Both the position numbers and the translations under genes were made by a program. A stretch of 64,000 nucleotides of DNA from Eleginops maclovinus (lineage: Eukaryota > Chordata > Actinopteri > Perciformes > Eleginopidae). The stretch is from NCBI RefSeq assembly GCF_036324505.1, contig NC_086367.1:19456578-19520577 (forward strand). The letters are read 5' to 3'. Within the stretch, counting starts at the first letter, position 1, and each line of letters begins with the position of its first letter. The notes below the pieces were generated by a model that worked only from the letters and a program-made list of their open reading frames with translations, did no database searches and was not told the DNA's origin. This document shows, in pieces, positions 10,167 to 53,480 of the stretch.

Positions 10167-11047
10167 AAGCCCTGGCATTAGCACGTAGAGTAATGCATGC
10201 TGTAATCTAACAGGATTTCACTATGTGAAGAAAAAAAGCGTCTCTTCACAACTTGCAGGTAGCAAGATGTGTCTAATTAGCGAGTGTGTATGTTGTCCTG
10301 TAAACAAAAACTGCTGTAATGAATTAATGATTTCCCTCATGATGCTAAGGAATGGCTTGCTGTGCTTCCCACCCCCCCCCCCCCCAAAACGTCCCTTAGC
10401 AGCAGATCATTCTGTAAATAAAATCCTGTAAACACATGACCACAGGAAACGCCCCGACATGAAGGTGACAACATGTTCCCTTTCATTGGTTTTGTATGAT
10501 TAGCGCTAGTGTTCATCTTACTTTTAGTTTTTTTAAATAATTTTTGCATGAAGTTGCACTCGTGTCTGGATTTAGGTACTGTACCAAGCTATGGCAGCTC
10601 CCTGTGGGGTTTGATGGTGTCAGGAGTGTCTCGCCTCCGAGTTCACACTGAGTTTGTTTTCTTGCACATCCATATTCTTGAGTTTGTTACAAAAAAAAAC
10701 GGTGACGATTGTAAAAGCAGAATCCTGGATATGCCCCGGTTTCTAATATTTGGACATTTTGTGAAATGCACCTGTTATTTTACTTGCTCACAGCTGGATA
10801 AGATCAATATCTGTCCTACATTCATACATGAAATGGACTGGAAGTAAGGATAAAAACCACAAGCCTGGCTCTGCAGAAATGTAAACATCATGACTTCTCA
10901 GAGCCTCACTGAGAGGATGGCAAAATAATGTGTGAAGACTCCAGGAATCAACTGTGTTTGGCTCGTCGGCTTTCTTACCAGAATAAATCTGTATGCTAAA
11001 TATGAACCTTTTACGAGCAGCTATTTTGCCAACCTTTTTTAATGTCT

Positions 11048-11125
11048 GGAACAGCTAGCTTTGCACTTTCAAAAAGGTAACAAAATCTACCTTCATAACC
11101 CTCTAAAACTCAAAAGGAACAATAC
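11048..11125 (+). repeat. fragment of teleost interspersed repeat (family A)
   Basis: GGAACAGCTAGCTTTGCACT, AAAAAGGTAACAAAATCTAC and CCTCTAAAACTCA follow the order of the family A repeat (compare 6446 and 32331). Confidence 0.55.
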
Positions 11126-13046
11126 CAGCTTGAGAATACTTTGTGCATGTAAACAAACTCACTGAGTCACTACTGTACTGCTGCTATACTGGGCTCTCAG
11201 TGAGCCACCCTTGCAAATAAAGGGCTGTGCGATCAAACGAAACCAAGAGGCTACTACAAACACAATAATGATCAGAGTCTCGTTGTTTTACTCTGCAAAA
11301 AACTCACTGAACACACCTGACTAGCTGACAGCCTCAGTATTTAAAGTGTAGGGAAGCACCTCAGGATAACTAGCAATGAATTAGGCGTTTAGTTTTAGTT
11401 ACAATAGGCAGGATACAGGATGTGAGGATGTAGGGTCGTAGCAAGTAGGAAACGCTTTGAAAGCTTTATTTAGTTATCAAAGGAATATTACAAATGTTGA
11501 TGTGCAATGGTAGTAGGTGCTCAGGGACTGCAGAGCTACTGTAGTTGATATATAGCGGTAATGTACTTTAACTGCTACACATTAGGAGGTTAACGATCAA
11601 TGAGGAGTAAAAATGGAGGGTTTCAGTCCAAAACATATTCACAGTATTTCCACAAAGAAAGCTTTGTGTGATCCCTGCTGTAGGATTTAGTTAAACGTGC
11701 AAAGGTAGTTAATTTGTCTCTAAATTAACTTATACATTTGTTTGGAATGAAACTCTTTAAATATAAAAAGGAAAACAACAGCAAGGCATTAACGCTGGTT
11801 AAAGAATGTGGAGAGAAGTTTTTCTAAAGTGCTATTTGGTGAAGCATGTTGTCGGATAGTTTGTCTGTGTGTGAATTAGTGTCTTTCACAGAAAAGCAAA
11901 GATGTTAACGGGAGAGGGTTTTCATTTTAAACGGGTCTAAATGACTTTCTTTTGTCCTTCACGATAGTCATCTTAAAAGATTTGAAATGTTTGTTTTTAG
12001 TGAATTCAATGTGATGAAGGTCTAGGGAAGTTTTGGTATAAAATGCTCACAAAGGAAAGTCAAATCGGACTGAAAGGAACTGAAAGCATGACGGTTTTTT
12101 TATTTTGAAATCTGTACAGTAAGCCTATCCTATAAGTAAAAGGTTTGGACAACCTGCTACACTGTGTCAAGAAAAAGAACAAAAAGAGGCTCCTCTGTTA
12201 TTTTAAATGTGATGTTTTTATTCAGTTCTGTTATTATTGTTTAGTATTAGTGGAGTATCGTCAGTGTAATGCGTTTGTCAAACAGAGATTCACATGCACA
12301 CTCGCGCTTGAATAGTCGCCAAAATACGAAGGAAGTAGAAAGTACTACATTTTAAATTCTGTGACCTCTGATGACAACGCTTATTCACTCAGAAAGGGTC
12401 CAGAAATATTTCAATGCAGAGATTTAAAAAGTGACTGTCTTCCCCTTCATTCTGGCCACGCATTTGGATTCAAAGTTTATTTTTGATCTTTCAGTTTGTG
12501 CCTGTAGCTGTTCTGTGAAGTGCTGTACAAAGTAACCATTCAGCAGATAAGATGATCTATCAGCCTTTATGTCTGTGACTCTGTAGATATTTTTATTTAT
12601 TTATTTAATGTGTTACGAGGGGGAAACTCATGCTCAGCCTTTACATTTGTGCCAAACTGTTTGTGTGTCATACAAAGTACAGGTATATATCAAAGTATAT
12701 CTGCGTTAGTATGTTGTTGTTGCCCATCGTTCACTCACAGACTGCCTGGAGATGTTCGGTTACTGCTTTCCACTGCTGGAAAACATTTAATAAAGACAGA
12801 CGACACATTCCAGATCTGCCGATAGACTCGCGGCTGTCATTAAATGAGGAGGCAATACAAATAAAACCATCCGTTGTGATCCTCTTATTGTTTGCAGACA
12901 ATGTGCAAAGAGCAACAACGCCCCCCCCCCCCGATGTTATTTATCTATGTCTGTGTTCTGTACGGTTACGCTTCTGCTACACATCTGTTTCTCATGTTGA
13001 TTTTACAAAAACATAGTTTTATGTCACAAAGCCACTGTCTTTTGTA

Positions 13047-13052
13047 AATAAA
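13047..13052 (+). terminator. dtnb: candidate dtnb poly(A) signal
   Basis: AATAAA is followed about 45-75 bases later by a GU-rich stretch (TTGTTGTGTCATTGGTGGTG), the normal layout of a cleavage/polyadenylation site. Earlier AATAAA copies lack such a clear downstream element. Confidence 0.5.
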
Positions 13053-14115
13053 TCAAATGTGAGATATATTAAAAAGATTTAAAATATGGCTTCGACTTGT
13101 TGTGTCATTGGTGGTGTGTTTTTAGGATTATTACTGAAATGCCTTATATCATATAACATATGAATTACTTCCTATACTAGTTCAACTTTTTAAATGCACA
13201 TTTGAGGAACTGACTGCAATATCACTGTTTTTTTAAAAAGTTACAATAAAAAAGATTTATTGATCATTTATTACCTTTTGAAAATAAGAAAGAACATAAA
13301 AGGTATCATTTGGAGGTACTTTTAATGAGAGATACTATTTTAGTAGTTCTGATCTACTACTTTTAGCAGGAAATATTGCACTTTTTTAAAAAGATGTTTG
13401 AAACACCAAGTTACGTTGTCACGGTCGCACACTAAACGGAATATTGTGCGACATACTATAAAATATATATCTATTAAAGAAAATCAACAAACAATTCTGT
13501 TGATATTGATCAAACTACTCAAAAGTATAAAATGTAATAAACATATATTGGAAATTAAATGAAAGGCTGCTGACACATTATTGCATCAGTCATTTATCCA
13601 ATAATATAATAATTCATTAAATGCTCTTTTGTATCACTTTTCATAGAGTCAGCAAACTTTGAATATAAGGCTATAGATTATTGCTACATTTTTGTATTGA
13701 AGTATGCGTTTCCCTCGTCACCCTTTTGGTATTCATTGTCTGGTTTGACATGTCGAATAGATATGAACGTGTCCATTGTTTAATTGTGCTTGTCTACAGT
13801 TCATTTTCTGATGATCACATTCTAGCTCAAATGGTGTGTTTCTAAGAATAGGTAAATAAAACCCTTGAACCCTCTTGTTTCTCACAAGCTGCATCTTTAT
13901 CAGCTGCTTTCACACACAACTTCCTCTTGACATGTCAGGCAAAACCCAATGCCTTTCCTGCCTCAACTACAAAACTACATAAAGGGACTCTTTTTTTCTG
14001 CTGCTTCAGGCACCAACAACAGTAAAAACCACACAAGTGAGAAGAAGTCGAGACACTTTGACCCACCAGCATGTGGGTTTCTAGGAGGAGGCAGAGAGTT
14101 TCCAGCAGCCTGCAG

Positions 14116-14151
14116 CACACGCACACGCACACGCACACGCACGCGCACGCG

Positions 14152-14248
<97 letters not shown>
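14116..14248. repeat. long CA/TG microsatellite with CG-containing start
   Basis: About 130 bp of alternating purine-pyrimidine sequence. The first ~40 bp mix ACGCAC and GCGCAC units and the rest is pure CA. Such tracts readily adopt Z-DNA and are length-polymorphic. Confidence 0.98.
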
Positions 14249-14250
<2 letters not shown>

Positions 14251-14265
14251 CTCTCTTTAGGGTCA

Positions 14266-14295
14266 TGCTGCTGCTGCTGCTGCTGCTGCTGCTGT
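14266..14295. repeat. CTG/GCT trinucleotide run
   Basis: About ten CTG units, only 17 bp after the CA array. It is non-coding as far as can be seen. Confidence 0.95.
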
Positions 14296-15949
14296 CCTCA
14301 GATGAACCACTGCCTGAAAGTGGAGATGCCACTACTTCCAGATCAGTGAACCACATCCGCCTGCTGCACACACATTTCCTCTCTCCCTCATTGCCCCTAA
14401 CGAGCTCTCAATCTGCCTCACGGGGAGCTCTCTGTGAGTCTTTAATCCTCCTGCGTCTGCAACATTTACCTCTCTGTGTCTCCGACTAGTGGGCTTGTGC
14501 AGGATGAGTGCAGAGGCTGGCTGCTGTACAGTTAATGGACTGAATGTGATAAAGAGATTTGATATCTTGTCTGAGTTGCACTCTGGGAAATGAAATGAAG
14601 ATGTGCTGCTAGAGGAAGATCATGCTCAGAGGATAAAATCTAAAAGGGCTGCAAGAGAAGAACTTCATGCTCCAACATCCGATTTGATTTAAAAGCCAAA
14701 GAGATGAATAACCAAGTGCACTGAGGACTGTTTGATGATCTACTTGAAGTAGTCAAGTGATGCTTCTTCAAACATGTTTGTTCATAGGAAACGTGTAAAA
14801 TGGTTTCAAACGTATCAATATTTCTCTTTTTCTATTCAAACAGTGCCCTTATGTTGTTGTAAGACAGTGAAATTATGCAAAAAGCTCTATTATGCCAGTG
14901 TTTGCATCTTTCACTTGTATATGCTCCTAAACAGATGCCTACTTGCCATTGTACTTTTGGAGGAGACGCGACTCTTGGATAGGATAGAAGTTACCAAACC
15001 GTTTTTTGTTATACCTATTGTGACAGCTAAAAAAAACCACATTATTTTTATAAAGCGATAATACTGGAGAAACTAGTGACAACGAAACAAATCCATCTCT
15101 TTGTGCAAGTTTTTACCTAAAAAAAGTTGTGCTGCAGATCCTTTTTGCTTGAAAGTGTTCCTAAATTAATCTGATTTATCAAACACAGTAGACATTATTC
15201 CTTGTAATTACAGGGATAGGTCCAGGTGCTACTAATATTGCTATTAGTCACACCTGTGTTTGATCATGGCCGCTGGGAAAACTGTTAATTTGACCAGGGA
15301 TAGGATCGGACATCATAGTTAATCCCTGAACAGCATCTCGGATGTCACAGCAGTCAAAGAGTAAACACATGTTCATGTTGTAGAATAGGGGATCAATGTG
15401 CTGTACTTGTCAAGGTTATTAATGCAGTACAGAATGTGTAGTATAGTGTCCAAATGCAACCACACACTGTACTGTATATCTTGTTCTATCTGTCCTTGTT
15501 TTAAAGCCCTTCATGGCAACCTGCCACCATTTATGACTTCTTCATTAGTTGCTCTTATAGTAATTATTGTAGTTTGGCTGATGCATGAAGTCTGCCATTC
15601 AAACACTACTTTTGGAAAACTACTTTTAGTTTTAGTGCTGCAAACATTTTACGATCATATTAAAACAAACACTAAAGCTTTTACACAATTGAACCTATAA
15701 GTCCATTTAAAAACAAGATTACAAACTACTCCTGGAGGTTTAAATAAAGGTTGACTTTTCCGCGTGCGTAAACACACTTCTTACAAACCTGTACTGTGGT
15801 GGGAGTTTGGTGAGCAGAGACTTTAGATTCAGAGTTGACATCCATCTCAAGAGGTAAACATGTGAAGTAGTATTATGAGAAGAGCGCCTGTAAACGCACA
15901 TGTTTGGCTTCATGAGGCATCAGCTAATTACATCGCCGCTCAGGGCCCC

Positions 15950-15968
15950 TCAGCCACCAGGGGGCCCA
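15950..15968 (+). promoter_or_regulatory. strong CTCF-like motif
   Basis: TCAGCCACCAGGGGGCCCA matches the CTCF core CCACCAGGGGGCGC at nearly every position, on the + strand. It lies between dtnb and dnmt3a, where an insulator would be expected. Binding is inference. Confidence 0.55.
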
Positions 15969-16971
15969 TAAATGCAGCAAATTAAAAATGAGGAAGTCTC
16001 CGTAGGTTCCTGTGTTCATTTATCTCAACATTAAACAAAAATACTTCACGTGTTGTACTAATATTCGATGCATATTCAATACATGTGGACATATGCATCA
16101 TGCAAAGATTATTTTGAAACAGAAAAAGTGGTGACCTAGTTGGGTTACACTGTATTTCATATAAAAATAGTGATATTTTTAACACAATAGGACAATATCA
16201 TGTCAAAATGTACAGATCCCTCTTAATGTGTGAAGATGGGGGTCCAACAAATACTCCCGATAGTCCCATTCTTCAAACAGGAGCTGCTTGGCTTCTACAC
16301 TGGAACCTTAGCAAAGAAAACCAACATGAATCAGATCTCTCTAAGGGGAAGTGGTGAATATAAGAAAAGGGCATTTATCTTTGCACACAGGTCTACTGTT
16401 TATTTCTGCCCTGAGGTCACACCAGAGCAGCCATAGTGGCACTTGAGGGGCTCCTGGACCACTTTAATGTCTCTCCGGTGTAACATAAGTTTAGAAAATT
16501 AGGCATGGAAATGGTTAAGTGAGGAACTAAAGTTTTAACATTAAAACAAAGAAGATAACCCAAAGAGAGAGCTCTAAAGAGAGCCTACATCTATGTTCAC
16601 AAGTAAAAACTGAACTTCTCACCATATCTGATTAAGCACATTTACACTGACTCAACATGCGTATAAACGTACCTGGCAACAAACTTGATTCTGTTGATGT
16701 AAAAACATAGCTTTAATTCTAACTCTATACTTAACTCGTTCACTAAATCAAACAGTAACGATAAAAACAACATGAAATCAGATGGTAAGTCACACTTTCA
16801 GGCATAACATTTCTAAATCTCTGTCATATGTCATTGACATTGCTGCCCAAAAAATGAACAAAATAAACGAATGATTCATATTTTGACTTTTTCCAAGGGC
16901 ATGCACTGATTGCTGCTCCCCACTGGGCTCTTGCGTGTATTACGTATTTGTCTAAGACCACCTTTTAGTTT

Positions 16972-17480
16972 AAAAAAATGAACTAATACATTTTTAAGAG
17001 CACCTCAGCAGAGTTTTCCGTACCCACCTGGGCTCCAGAGGGCAAGATATTCAAAACAAATCTAGATGTGAGTATCAGAAAGGTCCTTGAGTCATCACAC
17101 TGAGATGAGCAAAAGGAAACGTTCTAAAAAGTGAACTCATTCACAACATAATGGAAACAAAACTGCATTGAATGTGGCCAACGTTCATGATTAAAAAAAC
17201 GTTGTCTTAGTAATCATTCTTTAAACAAAATGTTACTAATACATTTTTAAGAGCACCTCAGCAGTGTTTCTGCACCTAACTGGGCCCCAGAGGACAAGAT
17301 ATTCAAATCAAATCTAGATGTGAGTTTCAGAAAGGTCCTTGAGTCATCACACTGAGATGAGCATAAGGAAACATCAAGTTAATTAATTCAAAACATAATG
17401 GAAAATAAACTGCATCGAATGTGAGTAACTTTCATAACAAAAAGGAAAGGTTTAGGAATCATTTATTTAAAAAATGTATT
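16972..17480. repeat. two tandem copies of a ~250-bp unit
   Basis: CTAATACATTTTTAAGAGCA at 16983 recurs at 17236 (253 bp later). It is followed in both copies by CCTCAGCAG, AGATATTCAAA, TCTAGATGTGAGT, CAGAAAGGTCCTTGAGTCAT and CACACTGAGATGAGCA. A third, short start appears at about 17479 (243 bp later) and then diverges. Similarity between copies is high, so the duplication looks fairly young. Confidence 0.85.
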
Positions 17481-17599
17481 AATACATTGTAAATGGCTCC
17501 TCAGTAGAGAGAAGAGTGTGGTATTTAAATCCATGTAAAGCACTTTGGAACTGTGTGTTTTAGTGCTGTATACATACAGTTATTAGCATTATGTTATTG

Positions 17600-17830
17600 A
17601 GTTATGTCAGACCTCTGCACAGTGTTGTGAACCGGCAGTCTTTAGGACCCTGCGGCCGCCGGCACGGTGAGCAGGCCCCTGCAGAGAGCGGTGCATCTGG
17701 AGGAGAGCTGGCCGGCTGGGGAGGCGGTGGACGGGGAGAGAAGAGGAAGGAGGCTCCGGGAGCTAGCGAGACAAAAAGGGTCAGGCCTGGGACTTGGGAA
17801 AATCGGGTAACGAACACTTAGCGATTCACG
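17600..17830 (+). promoter_or_regulatory. dnmt3a: CpG-rich probable dnmt3a promoter/first exon
   Basis: It is markedly richer in G+C and CpG than its surroundings (GCGGCCGCCGGCACGG and following). It has donor-like sites at 17667 (GTGAGC) and 17807 (GTAACG). The first coding exon has a 5' acceptor at 18936, so an upstream non-coding exon must exist and this is the best local candidate. The exact start site is not visible. Confidence 0.5.
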
Positions 17831-18180
17831 CATTTAAATCCTCTTTGCCTGGCACTGCTAACTGCGCAGGAAGGCAGACCTTAAATGTGAACAAAAAACG
17901 TGAAGCCCTGAGAGCGGAAGGCGCTCGATGGAAACGGGGAAATTGATATTTAGGGTTTGATTTTTTTGGAGATGTGCTGATTGGACATTGAACTTGACCC
18001 GAATGTACAGTACAGAACGGGGACCGTGGCTCCTGCAAGCATTGGCTTCATTATAAAAAATAACGGGGATTATTACCGGAGTGGCCATGGCCTGTAAAAA
18101 GAGCCACAACCCCCTGGGTCATATTGCAGACTCCCCCTGCTGTAAAGACGTCTAAAACTTTGCAATTATAACACATATAC

Positions 18181-18500
18181 AAATTGGATGATAGATGCAT
18201 GCCAGCGGATCGCGGTAATGTGAGCTATGGCCGGGCTGTGGCTCGATGTGCGCGGACATGCGGTGACATTAATCGCCTGTGTGGCCAAATAATAAATTAT
18301 TTTCTCAAAGATTGCCTGCCATTATTATTTAAGAGTCTATTAGAGCTCTTAAATTAATACGATCGGGCTGTCATTAATCCTGACTGCACCCTTATGGGAA
18401 ATGAAACCCATCCTATATGAATACTATAGCTATATGGGCTCACGACTTTTTTGTGCACATTTCCACGAGTGCAACAGTGTTACTGTGGCTCCGCTGTGTG
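18181..18500. promoter_or_regulatory. candidate conserved non-coding element
   Basis: It has a complex, non-repetitive sequence with several ATTAAT/TTAATTA-type homeodomain sites, sharp ATTATT blocks and no coding potential, in the presumed first intron of dnmt3a. The texture resembles vertebrate conserved enhancers. Conservation itself was not tested. Confidence 0.3.
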
Positions 18501-19036
18501 CGCATGGCTGACTGCTAGAGCAACTTTAACCCACACACTTAGGGTGAAATGACATATTATTCATTTACAAAAACACGACATTAACCCAGGATTTATTTCC
18601 CATGGTTATACACGTTGTTAGAGCACACAAGCAGCCATTTAATGTCGACTATTGCACACCCACACACCCTCACATGTGGTGTAAAAGGCCCTATAGGCGA
18701 GAGTAGCCAAACAGTAACCTATAGCGGAGTCTGAGGATCCTACACATGCACTCAAACAGAGGAAAGGTGATGTTTAAAAAGAGCCTCTTTATACACATTT
18801 AACAAACCTGATTAGAGAAAATGTGCACAAAATGTGTCACTGCAGCATGAAAGTCTGCCCACCCGTCAGTGAAAGCATCACAATGCTAAACTTAAGGACA
18901 TCTAATAAGCAAGATGTCTCTGTTTCTATCTTCCAGGAGTGCAGAGAGAAGAGGGATCATCTCTCATTTCTCTTTACGTTTATTTTCACCTCATCTACAT
19001 CGCCCCATTATCAGATATCACCCATAAGACTTCGCC

Positions 19037-50474
<31,438 letters not shown>

Positions 50475-52415
50475 GCGGCAAAATAAACTTGCTCGGAAAC
50501 ATTTAGGACCCACAGCTGTATGTTGTGACTAGAAATAAGAGCCTTGATCCTCAAATTATACTCTTGTATAATTTGCAAGCGAAACAATGACGTAGACTTT
50601 ACATTATTTCTCGTATTTGAATTGTAATTCTTATTCTATTTAATTTTGATATGTCATTTTACCTTTTAGCAGTGTTATCAAGTATTTTTGATTTGTTTGT
50701 GCAAGCTATACTTGAGACTATGCTTTCTTCTCAAGACACTGAGACAGAAAAGTGCTAAACATGTGTTTTTAAAAGAGACGGCAATGCGATGGGAAAGACC
50801 CGAAAGATAGGAAATGGTTTTGAGATATGTGAAATGTTTCTGCTGTGTCAGCGTACTGTACGTGCGGCCATGCTTCCAGCTACTGAGCCTCACAGAGATG
50901 TGAAGAGAATGGCGATTTTTCTTCAGTGTCAGGATAGCTGTGTCTCTAAGAATCCAAAACACCAGATCACATATACCTCTTTGTTTACAGTTTATATTCA
51001 CAACTGAAGGTAATAAAGGTACTACTGTTATATGGTTACAATACCATGGTGCTCAATGAAGATGGGAAACATCATAGCCCATGTGGCAAAACAACTTTAG
51101 ACAATACGGAGATCTTTAACCTGTTGCTGGAAAAATCTGTTGTGGGTCGTTTCATTCACTTTATAGGCAAGTGACAGACAGTAGACTGCAATTAGAGTTC
51201 ATGCTCTTCTCTGCATTTTACAGCTTTTATACAGTTTGTACTGGTGCTAATTTAATCTCTCAGCCTTGCCACACTTGGGCTCACTGCCTGGATCTGCACA
51301 AACAGAGAGTGAAGCTAGCCACATGGGCAATGATGTTTTCTGTCATAGAATAACTTAAGATCAACGTCTGTGAAACTATTTTTTTTGTAGTTTCATCCTG
51401 ACCAATGACATTACTGTACAACTGTTAGTAAGCGTGGTTGTTGGAGGGCGGGAGTGTGACCGGGCCGGGTAACTCTCCCTAACTTCCACCTCTCTAAACT
51501 GAAAAACTGTCAGGTGCAAAAACCTCAACAATATGGTGCGGCTTCACAAAGTTCTTCTACCTTTTTATAGCAATTCTGTGCTGTTTTATCAACATTATAA
51601 AGCACTTTTATATGTATTCTTTCTTTTTTCTTGATATTTTAAAAAGATATTTGGTTTCTTGTGAATTTTGTTTTATGATGTGAACTGATCTACCCTCGTG
51701 TGATACTTTTTGTATACAGTAGGGCTGTGCCAATAGAAGTGAAAAATGGATTTTGATATGTGAAACCCATGTTATTTGACTCGGTGTACAGTAGATGGAT
51801 TGACATGTGTCACCCCAACCCCCTTTTCCTTTTCTCCATCATCCATATTGTTCCCTGTTTTAAAGCAGCGATACGGTATGTTAGTACCCGGATTCAAAGA
51901 ATGTCTATTTCTATTAAGATTGTAAAATGTAAGACAGAGTTAGCGAACTATGTCATGCGCATTGTATAATATGTTGTCCCTTGTGAAGGACAGTTGGGCC
52001 TTTGTTATTTCCCTGATAAATCGTAGTCGTCATGTTGACAAATTTAATTGCTGATCCAAAATTTGGATTTTATTCACAAACGTAATTCTCTTGATTGTAA
52101 CCTCTAAGATAAATATGGAGGATTTAGGCTGCAGTTTGTCAAAACGAAAAACTGACACAGTGTTTGATGAAGATGTCAGCACTCAAAGAGTATAGAGGGT
52201 AATAAAAACAGATGTTATTGCTTATCTATATCATATTTAAGATTCTAAATTTGAAATTTAATTTTCTTAATGTAATTAATTTCTTAAGTGACCTTATTGC
52301 CATCATTTTTGTCCATGCACAGCAGGCTCAATATGAGCTCTTGTGCTTTGTGATATTTTAACCAGATGTTATTTCCCCTTCCTCCTATAATACTTCCCCT
52401 CATATTTGTACATTT

Positions 52416-52423
52416 TGTACATA
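52416..52423 (+). promoter_or_regulatory. dnmt3a: Pumilio-type site in 3' UTR
   Basis: TGTACATA matches the Pumilio consensus UGUANAUA. Motif match only. Confidence 0.35.
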
Positions 52424-53448
52424 GAGTTTTCCGGTGGCTGTTTCAATTTGTTTTTACCATTTTTTTTTAAAATTACGTATGAGATGTACAAATATAATTC
52501 TTTGCTAATATATATCATCAAATTAGGAAGAAATCTAGGTTAAAATTTTAAAAAATCAAGTGACAAATTTGATTCAAAACTTGCTTTGAGCATTAGATGT
52601 AGGGAGACTCCAAGTCGACTTTATCGTACTGATTTGTTTGTGTCAAGTGAATCCAGATTTAATGTCATGTGATCTTAATAGTGGCCTGAGGACAGCTTTA
52701 AGATGAACGCGCTCAACTTCACTGCACAGCCCTACATGGTGGTGTTTTTCTGCTTCTGTTTCCTTTTGTAAGACTTAAAATAGGGGTTGTCTGTGTTTCT
52801 AATGGTGCTAAACATTTTATCCAAACAAGAAAAATATATTTGGTTGGAAGAGTCTTGACAATGACAGTTTTTAAGTTACTTGTAGTAACAGAAAATAACT
52901 ATTATTTCACTCATATAAATATATTAACAAAGGCATTTTAACTTTGTACTTGAAAAAATAAGGATAACAAATAATGAAAGGTTTCCTATATTGTTTTAGA
53001 CTAGAGATTGCTGTAGTTGGTGCTTATCTGTGGGAAAATCATGTGAGAAAAAAAAATCTGGTAATAACTTTTACTGTAGCATAATAATGTATGCTTAATA
53101 CGCATTGCTTCTTCTTAATCCTACATTCCACGGCGTAATATTCTCCATGTCTGTTTTCAAAATGTTGTTTTGAATTGATGTTTTTTTGTTTTGTTTTTTA
53201 AATCAGAAACAACATTTGAGTTTTACTGTTCAAGGCAGGTCAATACTTCTATATTCGGTGATACTGTTGACGCTCTGTGTGACTTTCTTTCTGTCATAAC
53301 TGTTAATGGCCTATATGCTTTTCCTCAAGACCAGTTCGTACAGCAAATGTAGCAGTCATTCTCCACCCTACCCCTCCCCCCCATAATTAAGTTTAGTGTC
53401 CAGAGAGAAGATAGAGGCTCCGTATGTACTTGTGCTGGAGAACACTTG

Positions 53449-53454
53449 AATAAA
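53449..53454 (+). terminator. dnmt3a: candidate dnmt3a poly(A) signal
   Basis: AATAAA followed within 15 bases by the GU-rich TGTATTGTTTTTGTGC. It is the last strong signal before repeat-poor intergenic DNA. Confidence 0.5.
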
Positions 53455-53480
53455 TGTATTGTTTTTGTGCAAAACTCTGC

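Larger units (their letters stand above)
10083..13075 (+). other. dtnb: probable dtnb 3' UTR
   Basis: There is no conserved reading frame from the dtnb stop to a convincing poly(A) site. It contains an AAC microsatellite (10142-10166), C-runs, and a diverged family A repeat near 11048-11125. Assignment as 3' UTR is inference and depends on the terminal exon at 10057 being real. Confidence 0.4.
13076..17599. other. dtnb-dnmt3a intergenic region
   Basis: No protein-coding exon could be supported. It contains a long CA array and a CTG run (14.1-14.3 kb), a strong CTCF-like motif (15950) and a ~250-bp tandem duplication (16972-17480). Open frames across the CA array are repeat artefacts. Confidence 0.6.
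50475..53480 (+). other. dnmt3a: dnmt3a 3' UTR (probable)
   Basis: AT-rich sequence without coding potential from the stop to a good poly(A) site. Several AATAAA-like hexamers occur, so shorter forms are possible. A canonical Pumilio site, TGTACATA, is at 52416-52423. The length (about 3 kb) is plausible for this gene but unproven. Confidence 0.55.

Noticed and set aside
12630..13016. 128-codon + frame in the putative dtnb 3' UTR
   Set aside because: No conserved motif, no splice context and a poly-C run inside it; likely chance.
13935..14371. Several overlapping open frames of 89-103 codons on both strands
   Set aside because: They are translations of the CA/TG array (Cys-Val or His-Thr repeats) and have no coding character.
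17591..17821. 76-codon frame across the CpG-rich patch, considered as an upstream coding exon of dnmt3a
   Set aside because: The first coding exon at 19037 has a good Kozak ATG and the frame does not resemble the DNMT3A N-terminus; a non-coding first exon is simpler.
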